Shown: positions 1-8,493, counted from the first letter of the stretch. The stretch is DNA of 64,000 nucleotides from Methylobacterium sp. NMS14P (GCF_028583545.1 NZ_CP087106.1:682001-746000), one strand, 5' to 3'. Numbers and translations are program-made. The notes: generated by a model from the letters alone, not told the origin.

Positions 1-800
1 TCGACCCGCAGCTTCACGTCCAGTGTTTCAGTGCCACCGCCGGTGCGGCTGCCGCGGATCGGCGCCGCGCCGAGGTAGTCCAGGCCGGTCGCGACGCGGA
101 TGTAATTGTCCGCCGGGCTGACGTCGTGGCACGGGTCGAACGCCACCCAGCCGAGATTCGGCACCAGGGCCTCGACCCATCCGTGGGGCGCCTCGACATC
201 CGCCTGGCCGTCGTCCCGGGCCCGGTAGCCGGCGACGTAGCGGGCCGGGACGCCGATGTGGCGGGCGGCGGCGATCAGGACGTGGGCAAGATCCTGGCAG
301 ACGCCGCTCCCGGCCGCGAACGCCTTGGCGGCCGGCACAGCGCTGCTCGCGGGACCGGGCTCGTGGGCCACCGCGCCGTGGACAGCGCCCATCAGCCGGT
401 GGAGCCGGGTCAGGACCGCGCCGTCGCCCTCGGCGGCGACGCGCTCCGCGAAGGCGTGCAGATCCGGGCTCGCGGCACACAGGTCCGTGTCGCGCAGGTA
501 GAACTCGTCCGGCAGGCGCTCCACCGTGCCGCGGACGACGCCGTGCGTGTCGTCGGTATCGACCTCGCCGGTGACGCGGATGGTCAGGGCGTCGGCCGGC
601 TCGTCCGGGGTGAACCAGTGGACGACGTTGCCGAACCCGTCCTCGCGGGCGGTCAGCCGCCCGTCGACGGTGGTGTCGATCCGCCACCCGCGGACGTACT
701 GCCCGTCATGGTCCCTCGGTGTCAGCCGGAGGACCTGCACGAGCCCGCGGGCCGGCTGCTCGTAGGTGTAGATGGTCTCGTGAACCACGCGGATGCGCAT
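1..800 (-). CDS. Transglutaminase-like peptidase (partial, C-terminus beyond window)
   Basis: Starts at the ATG at 800-798 and runs off the left edge still open, giving 266 visible residues. The first ~80 residues match the beta-rich N-terminal domain usual for bacterial transglutaminase-like proteins (start MRIRVVHETIYTYEQP). A transglutaminase core follows: Cys168 in GSGVCQDLAH, His206 in APHGWVEA and Asp222 in WVAFDPCHD form the expected Cys-His-Asp triad. No signal peptide, so probably cytosolic. Only 21 bp separate it from the alpha-E gene upstream, so it is the third gene of an ATP-grasp/alpha-E/transglutaminase operon. In this family the domain is thought to act as a peptidase or amidase rather than a crosslinker; the substrate is unknown. 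Confidence 0.9.
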   Translation of the reverse strand, partial: MRIRVVHETIYTYEQPARGLVQVLRLTPRDHDGQYVRGWRIDTTVDGRLTAREDGFGNVVHWFTPDEPADALTIRVTGEVDTDDTHGVVRGTVERLPDEFYLRDTDLCAASPDLHAFAERVAAEGDGAVLTRLHRLMGAVHGAVAHEPGPASSAVPAAKAFAAGSGVCQDLAHVLIAAARHIGVPARYVAGYRARDDGQADVEAPHGWVEALVPNLGWVAFDPCHDVSPADNYIRVATGLDYLGAAPIRGSRTGGGTETLDVKLRV

Positions 801-821
801 GCGCCGTCCTGTCCGTCCCGT

Positions 822-1769
822 TCAGCCGACCAGATACTGCTTGGCGATCGCCTCGCCCACCCTGTTGTTCTCGGCGATGAACGCCTCGACGAACTCGTGC
901 AGCCCTGTGGCGAAGACCCGGTCGATATCCTCGCCCTCCAGCTTCGCCAACATGTTTCCCGCGAGGCGCTGGCTCGGGCCGCGGCGGCCGTAGGCGTCGG
1001 CGATCAGGTCGAGGTACTCGACGATCACGCCGTAGCAGTTCGCGAAGGAGCGCGGCATCTGCTTGTTGAGCATCAGCAGGTCGGCCACCAGCAGCGGCTT
1101 GATGCTCTCCCGGTAGACCCAGTGATAGGCGTTGAACGCCGACACTTCGCGCAGGATCGTGGTCCACTGGAAGTAGTCGAGGCTGCCGCCCACCGTCTCG
1201 TCGTGCGGCAGCAGGATCTGGTACTTCACGTCGAGGATGCGGGCGGTGTTGTCGGCCCGCTCGATCGCCGTGCCGAGCCGGGTGAACCAGAACGAGTCGT
1301 TGCGCAGCATCGTCCGGAAGGCCGAGCCGTCGAAAGTCAGCGAGACGGTCTTCACCCAGTCGAGGAAGCGGCCGAACTCGTCGCGGTTGAGATCCTTGCC
1401 GGCGTAGTTGCGCAGCTCCAGCCACGCGCCGTTGATCGCGTCCCACATCTCGGTGGTGAGCGCCGTGCGCACCGAGCGGGCATTCTCGCGGGCCGCCTCG
1501 ATGCAGGAGCGGATCGAGGACGGGTTGTGCGGGCTGAAGGCCAGGAAGTCGCAGACCGTGTCGGCGTTGACCGCGCTGTAGTGGGTCTTGAACGCGTCGG
1601 GGTCGCCGGCCGAGGCGAGGGCCGATTCCCACTCGTTGCTCCCGCCGCCGCCGTAGCTCGTCGGCAGCGACGCGAAGCGGTGCGCCGCGTCGAGGATGCG
1701 GGCGACGAAGTCGGCGCGCTCGACGTAGCGCGAGAGCCAGAAGAGGTTATCGGCAGTCCTGGAAAGCAT
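822..1769 (-). CDS. Alpha-E domain protein
   Basis: 315 residues, nearly all predicted helix, beginning MLSRTADNLFWLSRYVERA, the hallmark opening of the alpha-E family (COG2307). No signal peptide or membrane span is visible. Alpha-E proteins are nearly always encoded beside a circularly permuted ATP-grasp enzyme, as here (65 bp downstream of it), and are believed to be partners in an uncharacterised peptide or amide bond-forming system. A TGAAGACCG stretch just before the ATG serves as a weak ribosome site. The family call is firm; the biochemical role is not known. Confidence 0.92.
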   Translation of the reverse strand: MLSRTADNLFWLSRYVERADFVARILDAAHRFASLPTSYGGGGSNEWESALASAGDPDAFKTHYSAVNADTVCDFLAFSPHNPSSIRSCIEAARENARSVRTALTTEMWDAINGAWLELRNYAGKDLNRDEFGRFLDWVKTVSLTFDGSAFRTMLRNDSFWFTRLGTAIERADNTARILDVKYQILLPHDETVGGSLDYFQWTTILREVSAFNAYHWVYRESIKPLLVADLLMLNKQMPRSFANCYGVIVEYLDLIADAYGRRGPSQRLAGNMLAKLEGEDIDRVFATGLHEFVEAFIAENNRVGEAIAKQYLVG

Positions 1770-1834
1770 CGGTCTTCAGCCAAGTCGTGCGGACCACAAT
1801 GTCCGCGCCTCGGAACGTCGGGACGGCCTAGGCC

Positions 1835-3268
1835 TCAGGCGTCGAGCACCCAGGTGTCCTTCGTGCCACCGCCCTGGCTGGAATTGACCACCAGGGAGCC
1901 TTCCTTCAGCGCCACCCGGGTCAGACCGCCCGGAACGATGCGGATCTTGTCGGCCCCGCACAGCACGAAGGGCCGCAGGTCGACGTGGCGGGGCGCGACG
2001 CCCGAGGCCACGAAGGTCGGGCAGGTGGAGAGCGACAGGGTCGGCTGAGCGATGAACCCGTCCGGGGCGTGCTTGAGCTTCTTGGCGAAGTCGTCGAGCT
2101 CGCGCTTGCTCGCGTGCGGGCCGACCAGCATCCCGTAGCCGCCCGAGCCGTTGACCTCTTTCACCACCAGGTCGGAGAGGTTGTCCATCACGTACGCGAA
2201 CGCGTCCTTCTCGCGGCAGCGATAGGTCGGCACGTTGTGCAGGATCGGCTCCTCGCCGGTGAAGAACTTCACGATCTCCGGCATGTAGCTGTAGACCGCC
2301 TTGTCGTCCGAGATGCCGGTCCCGACCGCGTTGGCGAGGGTCACCGAGCCGCGCTCGTAGGCGTTCATCAAGCCCGGCACGCCGAGGACCGAGTCCGGGC
2401 GGAAGACCAGCGGGTCGAGGAAGTCGTCGTCGAGGCGGCGGTAGATCACGTCGACCTTCCGCGGCCCCTCGGTGGTGCGCATGTAGACGACGTCGTCCTT
2501 GGTGAAGAGGTCGGACGCCTCCACCAGCTCGACGCCGAGCTTGTCGGCCAGGAACGAGTGCTCGTAGAACGCGGAATTGTAGCGCCCGGGGGTCAGCAGC
2601 ACGACGGTCGGGTCGCGGGTCGCCGAGCCCGGCGCGAGGCTGCGCAGGGTCGCGAGCAGGGCGTCCGGGTAGTTCTCCACCGGCGCGACGCGGTGCTTGG
2701 AGAACAGGTCCGGGAACAGGCGCAGCATCACCTCCCGGTTCTCCAGCATGTAGGAGACGCCCGACGGGATGCGGGCATTGTCCTCCAGCACGAAGAAATC
2801 GTTCTCGCCGGTCCGGACGATGTCGATGCCGGCGATGTGCACGTAGAGGTCGTGCGGCACGCGGAAGGACCGCATCTCCATGCGGTAATGGGCGTTGCGG
2901 TAGACGAGGTCGGCCGGGATGATGCCGGCCTTGATGCATTCCTGGGCGCCGTAGATGTCCTTCAGGAACAGGTTGATCGCCGTGACCCGCTGCGTCAGCC
3001 CGCGCTCCAAGAAGGCCCATTCCGGCTTGGTGATCACCCGGGGGATGATGTCGAACGGGATCAGCCGCTCGGTCGACTCGTTGTCGCCGTAGACCGCGAA
3101 GGTGATGCCGATCCGGCGGAACAGCAGCTCGGCCTGGCTGCGGCGGGTGTTGAAATGCTCGGGCGGCGTGGAGTCGAGCCAAGCCTTGAGCTGGCCGTAG
3201 GCGTCGCGGACGGCCGCCGGATCGGCCGCGCCGATCCCGTTCATCTCGTCGAAGGCCGTCACCGCCAT
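1835..3268 (-). CDS. Circularly permuted type 2 ATP-grasp protein
   Basis: 477 residues, the usual length of COG2308 proteins (DUF404/DUF407). ATP-grasp signatures are visible late in the chain as expected for the permuted fold: the glycine-rich loop GSGGYGML at residues 374-381, RHVDLRPFV near 427-435, and the C-terminal NSSQGGGTKDTWVL at 462-475. The ATG is preceded by GGGAGGAGCGAG, a strong ribosome site, which fixes the start. First gene of the minus-strand operon with the alpha-E and transglutaminase-like genes. By family it should use ATP to form an amide or peptide bond through an acyl phosphate; substrates are unknown. Confidence 0.92.
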   Translation of the reverse strand: MAVTAFDEMNGIGAADPAAVRDAYGQLKAWLDSTPPEHFNTRRSQAELLFRRIGITFAVYGDNESTERLIPFDIIPRVITKPEWAFLERGLTQRVTAINLFLKDIYGAQECIKAGIIPADLVYRNAHYRMEMRSFRVPHDLYVHIAGIDIVRTGENDFFVLEDNARIPSGVSYMLENREVMLRLFPDLFSKHRVAPVENYPDALLATLRSLAPGSATRDPTVVLLTPGRYNSAFYEHSFLADKLGVELVEASDLFTKDDVVYMRTTEGPRKVDVIYRRLDDDFLDPLVFRPDSVLGVPGLMNAYERGSVTLANAVGTGISDDKAVYSYMPEIVKFFTGEEPILHNVPTYRCREKDAFAYVMDNLSDLVVKEVNGSGGYGMLVGPHASKRELDDFAKKLKHAPDGFIAQPTLSLSTCPTFVASGVAPRHVDLRPFVLCGADKIRIVPGGLTRVALKEGSLVVNSSQGGGTKDTWVLDA

Positions 3269-3364
3269 CTCGCTCCTCCCGTACGCTCCCGCTCTCGAGG
3301 CAAGAGGCGCGCCACCCGTTCATGGCTATATCCGCGGGCGATAACGCTCAAGGCGGCCGGAGGA

Positions 3365-4113
3365 TCAGATCAACTTCAGGCCTTTCAGGCTGGCGTGACC
3401 GTTTCGGCCGAGGATCACGTGGTCGTGGACCACGATCTTGAGCGGCGCCAGGACCGCCACGATCTCGCGGGTCATCGCCACGTCGGCCGCGGAGGGGGCC
3501 GGGTCACCGGACGGGTGGTTGTGGGCCAGGATGATGGCCGTCGCCGACAGTTCGAGCGCCCGGCGGGCGACCTCGCGCGGGTAGACCGGCGTGTGGTCGA
3601 CGGTGCCGCGCCCCTGCACCTCGTCGGCGATGAGGTGATTGCGCTTGTCGAGGAACAGGACGCGGAACTCCTCCCGCGGGGCGAACGCCATGGTGGCGCG
3701 CAGGTACTCGGCAGCGCGCTCCACGAGCCCAGGAGCGCGCGCTCCCGGATCGCGCCCCGGGCCAGCCGCCGGGCCGCGGCCTCGATCACCTTGAGGTCGG
3801 ACGCGACCCCGGCGCTCACGCCCTCGACCTCCATCAGCCGCGCCGGCTCGGCGCTGACCACCTCGGCGAAGCTGCCGAACCGGGCGACCAGTGCCTTGGC
3901 GAGGGGCTTCACGTCCCGCCGGGGGATTGCCCGGAACAGGACGAGTTCCAGGAGCTCGTAATCGGGCAGCGCGTCGGGCCCGGCGGCCGAGAACTTCTCC
4001 CGCAGGCGGTCGCGATGGCCGTGGTAGTGCGGCGTCTCCTTCTCGACCGGGGACGGGGCGGCGGCGCTGTCGGCGAACAGCCCCGCCTCACCGTCGTCCT
4101 GCCGTTCGGGCAC
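3365..4113 (-). pseudogene. radC: RadC-family JAB/MPN protein, broken by a one-base frameshift
   Basis: The N-terminal part is read from a GTG at 4113 ([12 protein letters not shown], then the helix-hairpin-helix-like region) as far as GSWSALP near residue 135. The remainder, including the JAMM zinc motif [15 protein letters not shown], continues in a different frame from about 3711 to 3365 ([16 protein letters not shown] onward). Inserting one G in the CCGAG context at about 3708-3711 restores a single ~249-residue RadC of normal length. Start lies 6 bp after the map stop, so map-radC form an operon. Either a genuine disruption or a sequencing error; both halves look otherwise unmutated, which suggests recent loss or error. 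Confidence 0.85.
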
Positions 4114-4119
4114 GGCCGG

Positions 4120-4947
4120 TCAGGTGGCCGGGTTGACGGGCTGGTGCAGCCCCTTCGGCGAGATCGTGAAGATCTCGACGCCGGTCTCGGTGACGCCGAC
4201 CGTGTGCTCGAACTGGGCAGAGAGCGAGCGGTCGCGGGTCACGGCGGTCCAGCCGTCGCCCAGGACCTTCACGGCGGGCCGGCCGAGATTGATCATCGGC
4301 TCGATCGTGAAGAACTGGCCGGGCTTGAACGGCACGTCGTAGCTGGCCTCGACGTAGTGCAGGATCGTGGGCGCGTCGTGATAGGTGCGCCCGAGGCCGT
4401 GGCCGCAGAAGTCGCGCACCACCGAGCAGCGCTCGCCCTCGGCGTAGCTCTGGATCGCCCGACCGATGTCGTTGGTCGAGCCGCCGGGCTTCACGGCGGC
4501 GACGCCGCGCATCAGCGCCTCGTAGGTGATCTCGCACAGGCGCTGGGCCTTCCGCGGCACCTCGCCGACATAGGCCATCCGGCTCGAATCACCGTGCCAG
4601 CCGTCGAGGATCAGGCAGATATCGAGGTTGACGATGTCGCCCTCGCGCAGCGGCTTGTCGTTGGGGATGCCGTGGCAGACCACGTGGTTGATCGAGGTGC
4701 AGATCGACTTCGGGTAGCCGCGATAGAGCAGCGAGGCCGGATAGGCGCCGTGATCCATCGCGAAGGTGTAGGCGAGCTTGTCGAGTTCCTCGGTGGTGAC
4801 GCCGGGCTGCGTCGCCTCCATCAGCAGGTCGAGGGCCTCGGCGGTGAGGCGCCCCGCGCGGCGCATGCCCTCGAATCCCTCGGGACCGTGGATCGGCGGT
4901 TCCGGGGCGCGGCGCGCACCCTGCGCACTGGCCTGTTCCTGCTGCAT
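4120..4947 (-). CDS. map: Type I methionine aminopeptidase
   Basis: Removes the initiator methionine from new proteins; cytosolic dinuclear metalloenzyme. The metal ligands are visible: the two Asp in NLDICLILDGWHGDSS, His in FCGHGLGRTYHD, Glu in FTIEPMI and Glu in QFEHTVGV; the substrate-binding His lies in NHVVCHGIPN. Start set at the ATG at 4947 (MQQEQASAQ, 275 residues) because a longer reading from 5025 adds 26 unconserved residues; no strong ribosome site distinguishes the two. Followed after 6 bp by radC, the usual alphaproteobacterial arrangement. Confidence 0.95.
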   Translation of the reverse strand: MQQEQASAQGARRAPEPPIHGPEGFEGMRRAGRLTAEALDLLMEATQPGVTTEELDKLAYTFAMDHGAYPASLLYRGYPKSICTSINHVVCHGIPNDKPLREGDIVNLDICLILDGWHGDSSRMAYVGEVPRKAQRLCEITYEALMRGVAAVKPGGSTNDIGRAIQSYAEGERCSVVRDFCGHGLGRTYHDAPTILHYVEASYDVPFKPGQFFTIEPMINLGRPAVKVLGDGWTAVTRDRSLSAQFEHTVGVTETGVEIFTISPKGLHQPVNPAT

Positions 4948-5147
4948 GATCGGGACTTTTTTCGCGGCGGCGTCAATCGGGCTTCGCCCTATGTACGGCG
5001 CGGGGCGCGGGAGTCCAAGCCGCATCGGTCACGGGTCGGACGAGGCTTGCGCCGGTCGCGGGGCTGGCGGCATAAGCGGCCGCGAGACGCCCGGGAGCGC
5101 GCAGGCAGATTCGCCGCGCGCTCGGTCGCGGGGCAGGCGAGGGCCGG

Positions 5148-5405
5148 ATGGCAGGCAAGGCGGTACCGCACTTCCACAACGAGCCGGGCGTGCCGGTGAT
5201 CACCGTGGGCGTGAAGGAGTTCATGTGCATCGGCGCGCTGCCGCCGTTCGACCACCCGCACGTGTTCCTCGACATGGGCGCCGACAGCGAGATCATCTGC
5301 CAGTACTGCTCGACGCTCTACCGCTACCGGGCCGGCCTGAAGGCCGACCAGGCGGAGCCGCAGGCCTGCGTGTGGCGGGACGACGCCAAGGTCGCGGCGG
5401 AGTAG
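5148..5405 (+). CDS. CHCC zinc-finger protein, NDUFS6-like
   Basis: 85 residues with Cys27, His36, Cys51 and Cys54 arranged C-x8-H-x14-C-x2-C, the zinc site of the CHCC zinc-finger family. The HPHVFLDMG...CQYC context resembles the mitochondrial complex I accessory subunit NDUFS6, whose bacterial relatives occur in Alphaproteobacteria. A role with respiratory complex I is therefore possible but is inferred from family only; no nuo genes lie in the window. Followed 12 bp later by the FAD monooxygenase gene, so the two are probably cotranscribed. Confidence 0.85.
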   Translation: MAGKAVPHFHNEPGVPVITVGVKEFMCIGALPPFDHPHVFLDMGADSEIICQYCSTLYRYRAGLKADQAEPQACVWRDDAKVAAE

Positions 5406-5417
5406 GCGCCGCCCACC

Positions 5418-6611
5418 GTGCCCTCTGGCAGTCCATCTCTGCGGATCGGGATCGTCGGAGCCGGGATCGGCGGTCTGACGGCGGCGCTGGCGCTGTCGGA
5501 TTCCGGCCACGCCGTCACGGTGATCGAGCGCCGGACCGGTTTCAGCGAGGTCGGAGCCGGAATCCAGATCTCGCCCAACGCCAGCCGGATCCTGGCCGGC
5601 CTCGGGCTCTCGGTGGCCCTGCGCCGCGCGGCGAGCGAGCCGCCCGGCGTGGAGGTGCGCGCCCTCGACAGCGGGCGCCGCATCGGCGGCGTGGCGCTCG
5701 GCGCGCAGGCGCAGAGCCGCTTCGGCGCGCCCTACTACGTGATCCACCGCGCCGACCTGCAGACGCTGCTGCTCGACGCGCTCCGGAGCCGCTCGACGAT
5801 CCGCCTGATGATGGGGCGCACCGTGACAGCCGTGTCCCAGACGGCGTCCGAGGCCGTCCTCACCGTCGAGGGCGCGAGCGGGGCCCAGCCCGTCGCCTTC
5901 GACCTCGCGATCGGCGCGGACGGGCTGCGGTCCCGGCTGCGCGCGCATCTCGATGCGGCCCCGCTCCGGCCGGGTCAGGCCGCGGCGTGGCGTGCGCTCA
6001 TCCCCGTGGAGGCGGTCCCGCAGGACCTGCGCGGCGGCGCCACCGGCCTGTGGCTCGGCCGCGGTCGGCACGTGGTGCATTACCCGGTGCGGGACGGCCA
6101 GTTTCTCAACGTGGTGGCGGTCGTGCCTGAGGCGGTGGGCGACGAGGGCTGGGGCCGGCTCGGCGAGCCGGCCGTGCTGCGCGGGCATCTGCGCGGCTGC
6201 GCCGCGCCGCTGCGCGATCTCATGAGCCTGCCGGATTCCTGGCTGGTCTGGTCGCTCGCCGACCGGGCCGTGGCGCGCCCGCTCGCCCGCGACCGGCTCG
6301 CGCTGATCGGCGATGCCGGCCACCCGGTGCTGCCCTACCTCGCGCAGGGGGCCGCGCTGGCGATCGAGGACGCCGCGGTCCTGACCCGCGCCCTCGCGGA
6401 CCACGCGGACGTGCCGGCCGCGCTCGCTGCGTTCTCTGGCGCGCGGATCGCGAGGGTGCGAAAGGTCCAGACGGCGGCGCGGCGCAACGGCCGGACCTAC
6501 CACGCCGGCGGCGTGGTGGCGTTCGTGCGCAACGCCGTGATGGCCCGCCTCGGCCCGGACGGCATGCGCGACCGCTACGCGTGGCTGTACGGCTGGACGC
6601 CCCCCGCTTGA
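5418..6611 (+). CDS. FAD-dependent aromatic-ring monooxygenase (salicylate hydroxylase-like)
   Basis: 397 residues from a GTG start. Class A flavoprotein monooxygenase signatures: Rossmann GIVGAGIGGLTAALAL at residues ~11-26, the DG motif IGADGLRSRLR near 160, and the GD motif LIGDAGHPVLPYLAQGA near 295-312 that binds FAD ribose and phosphate. The family uses NAD(P)H and O2 to hydroxylate small aromatic or alicyclic compounds; the close similarity is to salicylate hydroxylase-type enzymes, but the substrate cannot be read from sequence. Cytosolic. Lies just after the CHCC zinc-finger gene and before tRNA-Leu. Confidence 0.9.
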   Translation: MPSGSPSLRIGIVGAGIGGLTAALALSDSGHAVTVIERRTGFSEVGAGIQISPNASRILAGLGLSVALRRAASEPPGVEVRALDSGRRIGGVALGAQAQSRFGAPYYVIHRADLQTLLLDALRSRSTIRLMMGRTVTAVSQTASEAVLTVEGASGAQPVAFDLAIGADGLRSRLRAHLDAAPLRPGQAAAWRALIPVEAVPQDLRGGATGLWLGRGRHVVHYPVRDGQFLNVVAVVPEAVGDEGWGRLGEPAVLRGHLRGCAAPLRDLMSLPDSWLVWSLADRAVARPLARDRLALIGDAGHPVLPYLAQGAALAIEDAAVLTRALADHADVPAALAAFSGARIARVRKVQTAARRNGRTYHAGGVVAFVRNAVMARLGPDGMRDRYAWLYGWTPPA

Positions 6612-6644
6612 TCGCACCCGCCGCCCCCGCTACCGAGGGCGCAT

Positions 6645-6731
<87 letters not shown>

Positions 6732-6807
6732 GCACGCATCGCGACGCGCCCTCCCTCAGGATCCAGAGCGCGCACCGCCCGTCGAACCGGGCGCCGGAGG
6801 ATATGGC

Positions 6808-6972
6808 GTGGTCTACGTGCTGATCATCATGCTCGCCGGCTCGGGCTCCGCGATCGGATCGGTCGAGTTCAACACGCAACAGGCCTGCCTAGCCGCCGCG
6901 AAGCAGATCGCCGAGGCGGAACGGCCCTATGGCGGGGCCTCCCCGGTGACCGTGTGCGCGCCGAAGGGGTGA
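6808..6972 (+). CDS. Small hypothetical protein with hydrophobic N-terminus
   Basis: 54-residue reading from a GTG at 6808, preceded by GGAGG at 6797-6801 at good spacing. The product opens with a hydrophobic stretch (MVYVLIIMLAGSGSAIGS), then a two-cysteine tail (ACLAAAKQIAEAER ... VTVCAPKG). It could be a small exported or membrane-anchored protein with a disulfide. An ATG at 6803 in another frame encodes only six residues. I do not recognise the family. Evidence is the ribosome site, composition and the absence of any competing gene in this gap. Confidence 0.6.
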   Translation: MVYVLIIMLAGSGSAIGSVEFNTQQACLAAAKQIAEAERPYGGASPVTVCAPKG

Positions 6973-7073
6973 GGCGGACGCGGCCGCCGTCGCTTGGGAT
7001 GGATCACATTTGAGCGATCGCTGAAACCGGCCCTAGTCGTGTCCCTGCCAGAAAGGCGCCGGGAGATTCCGGC

Positions 7074-7322
7074 ATGATCGACGCCCTTCAGACCGCCGCG
7101 ACCGGCATGACCAGGGCCACCGACCGGCTCGGGAAAGCCGCCGAGACCGTCGCGGCGAGCGGCGCGCCCGTCGGCGACACCGCCCTGCCGCCGGCCGCGC
7201 AGGTGGACCTGTCGGGGGCCGCGCTGGACCTGATCGGGTCGCGGTCGGCCTTCGCGCTGAACGCCGCTGTGGCGCGCTCCGCCGACCGCATGATGGGTCA
7301 ACTGCTCGACGTCACCGCCTGA
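7074..7322 (+). CDS. Miniature flagellar-rod/hook-like protein
   Basis: 82 residues preceded by GGGAGATTCCGGC. The N-terminus (MIDALQTAATGMTRATDRLGKAAETVA) resembles the N-terminal helix of flagellar rod/hook proteins (FlgB/C/F/G), and the C-terminus (SAFALNAAVARSADRMMGQLL) resembles their C-terminal helix. The whole central beta body is missing. It is not next to other flagellar genes. It may form a small coiled-coil; a flagellar role is unproven. Its stop overlaps the 3' end of the convergent DUF1275 gene by 11 bp. Confidence 0.75.
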   Translation: MIDALQTAATGMTRATDRLGKAAETVAASGAPVGDTALPPAAQVDLSGAALDLIGSRSAFALNAAVARSADRMMGQLLDVTA

Positions 7323-8010
7323 GGGCGGGGAGCGCGAGGCCGGCCAGGATCGCGGCCGCCGCGAAGAGCAGCGCCACGCCGACGAGGCGGTAGGCGACGA
7401 CCCCCACCACCCCGCCCGCCAGGAAGGCGCCCACGGTCGAGAGGTACAGCCGCAGCCGCACGGGATCGTGGGCCCTCAGCGGGTCGGCGCCCGGCGCGCC
7501 GCGATCGAGCCAGCGCGCGAGCTCGATCCCGATATCGGTGATCATGCCGGTGACGTGCGTGGTCCGGACCCGCGACTCGGAGATCTTGGTCACGGCCGCG
7601 TTCTGGAGGCCGAGGACGAAGCTCAGACCGAGCACGAGGGCGTGGCTCCGCGCCGGCTCGCGGAGCAGCAGCACGAGCAGGCCCACGGCGACGAGGAGGA
7701 TCGCCTCCGCGCAGACCCCGTAGGCGTAGGCGCCCGGACGGTGCCCACGACGGCGCCGGCGGATCAGCAGCGTCGCGGTGGCGGCGCCGAGCACGAACAG
7801 GACGACGAGCAGGCCGGCCTGCAGGGCCAGGAGCAGGTCGCCCGTGCCGGTCCGGTCGGAGATGGCCGAGACGTTCCCGGTCATGTTCGAGGCGTAGAGG
7901 CCGACCGCGTAGAAGCCGGCGGTATTCAACGCGCCTGCCACCCCGGCGAGGGAGAGGGCGAGTGCCCTGTCGGCCTCCGGGGTGCGCGTCTCGCCTTCGT
8001 GGACCAGCAT
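7312..8010 (-). CDS. YoaK/DUF1275 family integral membrane protein
   Basis: 232 residues with about six hydrophobic spans, matching the DUF1275 (YoaK) family: ALSLAGVAGALNTAGFYAVG, the YASNMTGNVS signature near residue 45, and QNAAVTKISESRVRTTHVTG in the middle are typical. Inner-membrane protein of unknown function, often suggested to be a transporter. Start ATG at 8010 (MLVHEGETRTP). It stands alone on the minus strand, with its 3' end meeting the miniature rod-like gene. Confidence 0.88.
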   Translation of the reverse strand: MLVHEGETRTPEADRALALSLAGVAGALNTAGFYAVGLYASNMTGNVSAISDRTGTGDLLLALQAGLLVVLFVLGAATATLLIRRRRRGHRPGAYAYGVCAEAILLVAVGLLVLLLREPARSHALVLGLSFVLGLQNAAVTKISESRVRTTHVTGMITDIGIELARWLDRGAPGADPLRAHDPVRLRLYLSTVGAFLAGGVVGVVAYRLVGVALLFAAAAILAGLALPALRR

Positions 8011-8121
8011 GGACCCGTGGATGACCCGTCGGTGGGCGCGGAACGCCGGATTCGGCCGGCGCCGCCACCGTCTTAAGCCACGCGCCCGGGCGCCGTCACG
8101 GCGCCCGGCGCAACCCCGGGC

Positions 8122-8493
8122 TCACCAGCCGCGATAGCCGTAGCGACCCTCGTAATCCCCGCCCCAGTGGCGGGCCGGGCCGTAGCCGACCGGCACCCGC
8201 TCGTAGGTCACGGTCCGGCGGGTGGCGTAAACCGGCGCGTCCTCCTCGTAGACGCGGTAGGCGGGGGCCGGCCGCACGACCACGGGAGCCGGGGCGTAGC
8301 CGTAATCCTCGTAGCCGTAACCGTAGCCGGGCGCCGCGTGAGCCTGGGTCGCGGCGCCGATCAGGGCGCCGGCCGCGAGGCCGCCGATGATGCCGGCCGC
8401 GATTGCGCCGCCGCCGCGGGCCTCAGCGGTGGTGGAGGCCAGGGTGCCCGCGCCGATCAGCGCGGCGGCCGAGAGCAGAGCGATGCGCGTCAT
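8122..8493 (-). CDS. Small exported Gly/Tyr-rich protein
   Basis: 123 residues from the ATG at 8493, which follows CCGGAGACAGGTC. A Sec signal peptide is clear (MTRIALLSAAALIGAGTLA ... ending near AEA), followed by a glycine/alanine-rich hydrophobic segment (AIAAGIIGGLAAGALIGAA) and a low-complexity Tyr/Gly/Pro/Val tail with repeated YGY units. The glycine-rich segment could insert in a membrane. Such proteins are common in Methylobacterium-type genomes without known function. I assign none. Confidence 0.8.
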   Translation of the reverse strand: MTRIALLSAAALIGAGTLASTTAEARGGGAIAAGIIGGLAAGALIGAATQAHAAPGYGYGYEDYGYAPAPVVVRPAPAYRVYEEDAPVYATRRTVTYERVPVGYGPARHWGGDYEGRYGYRGW

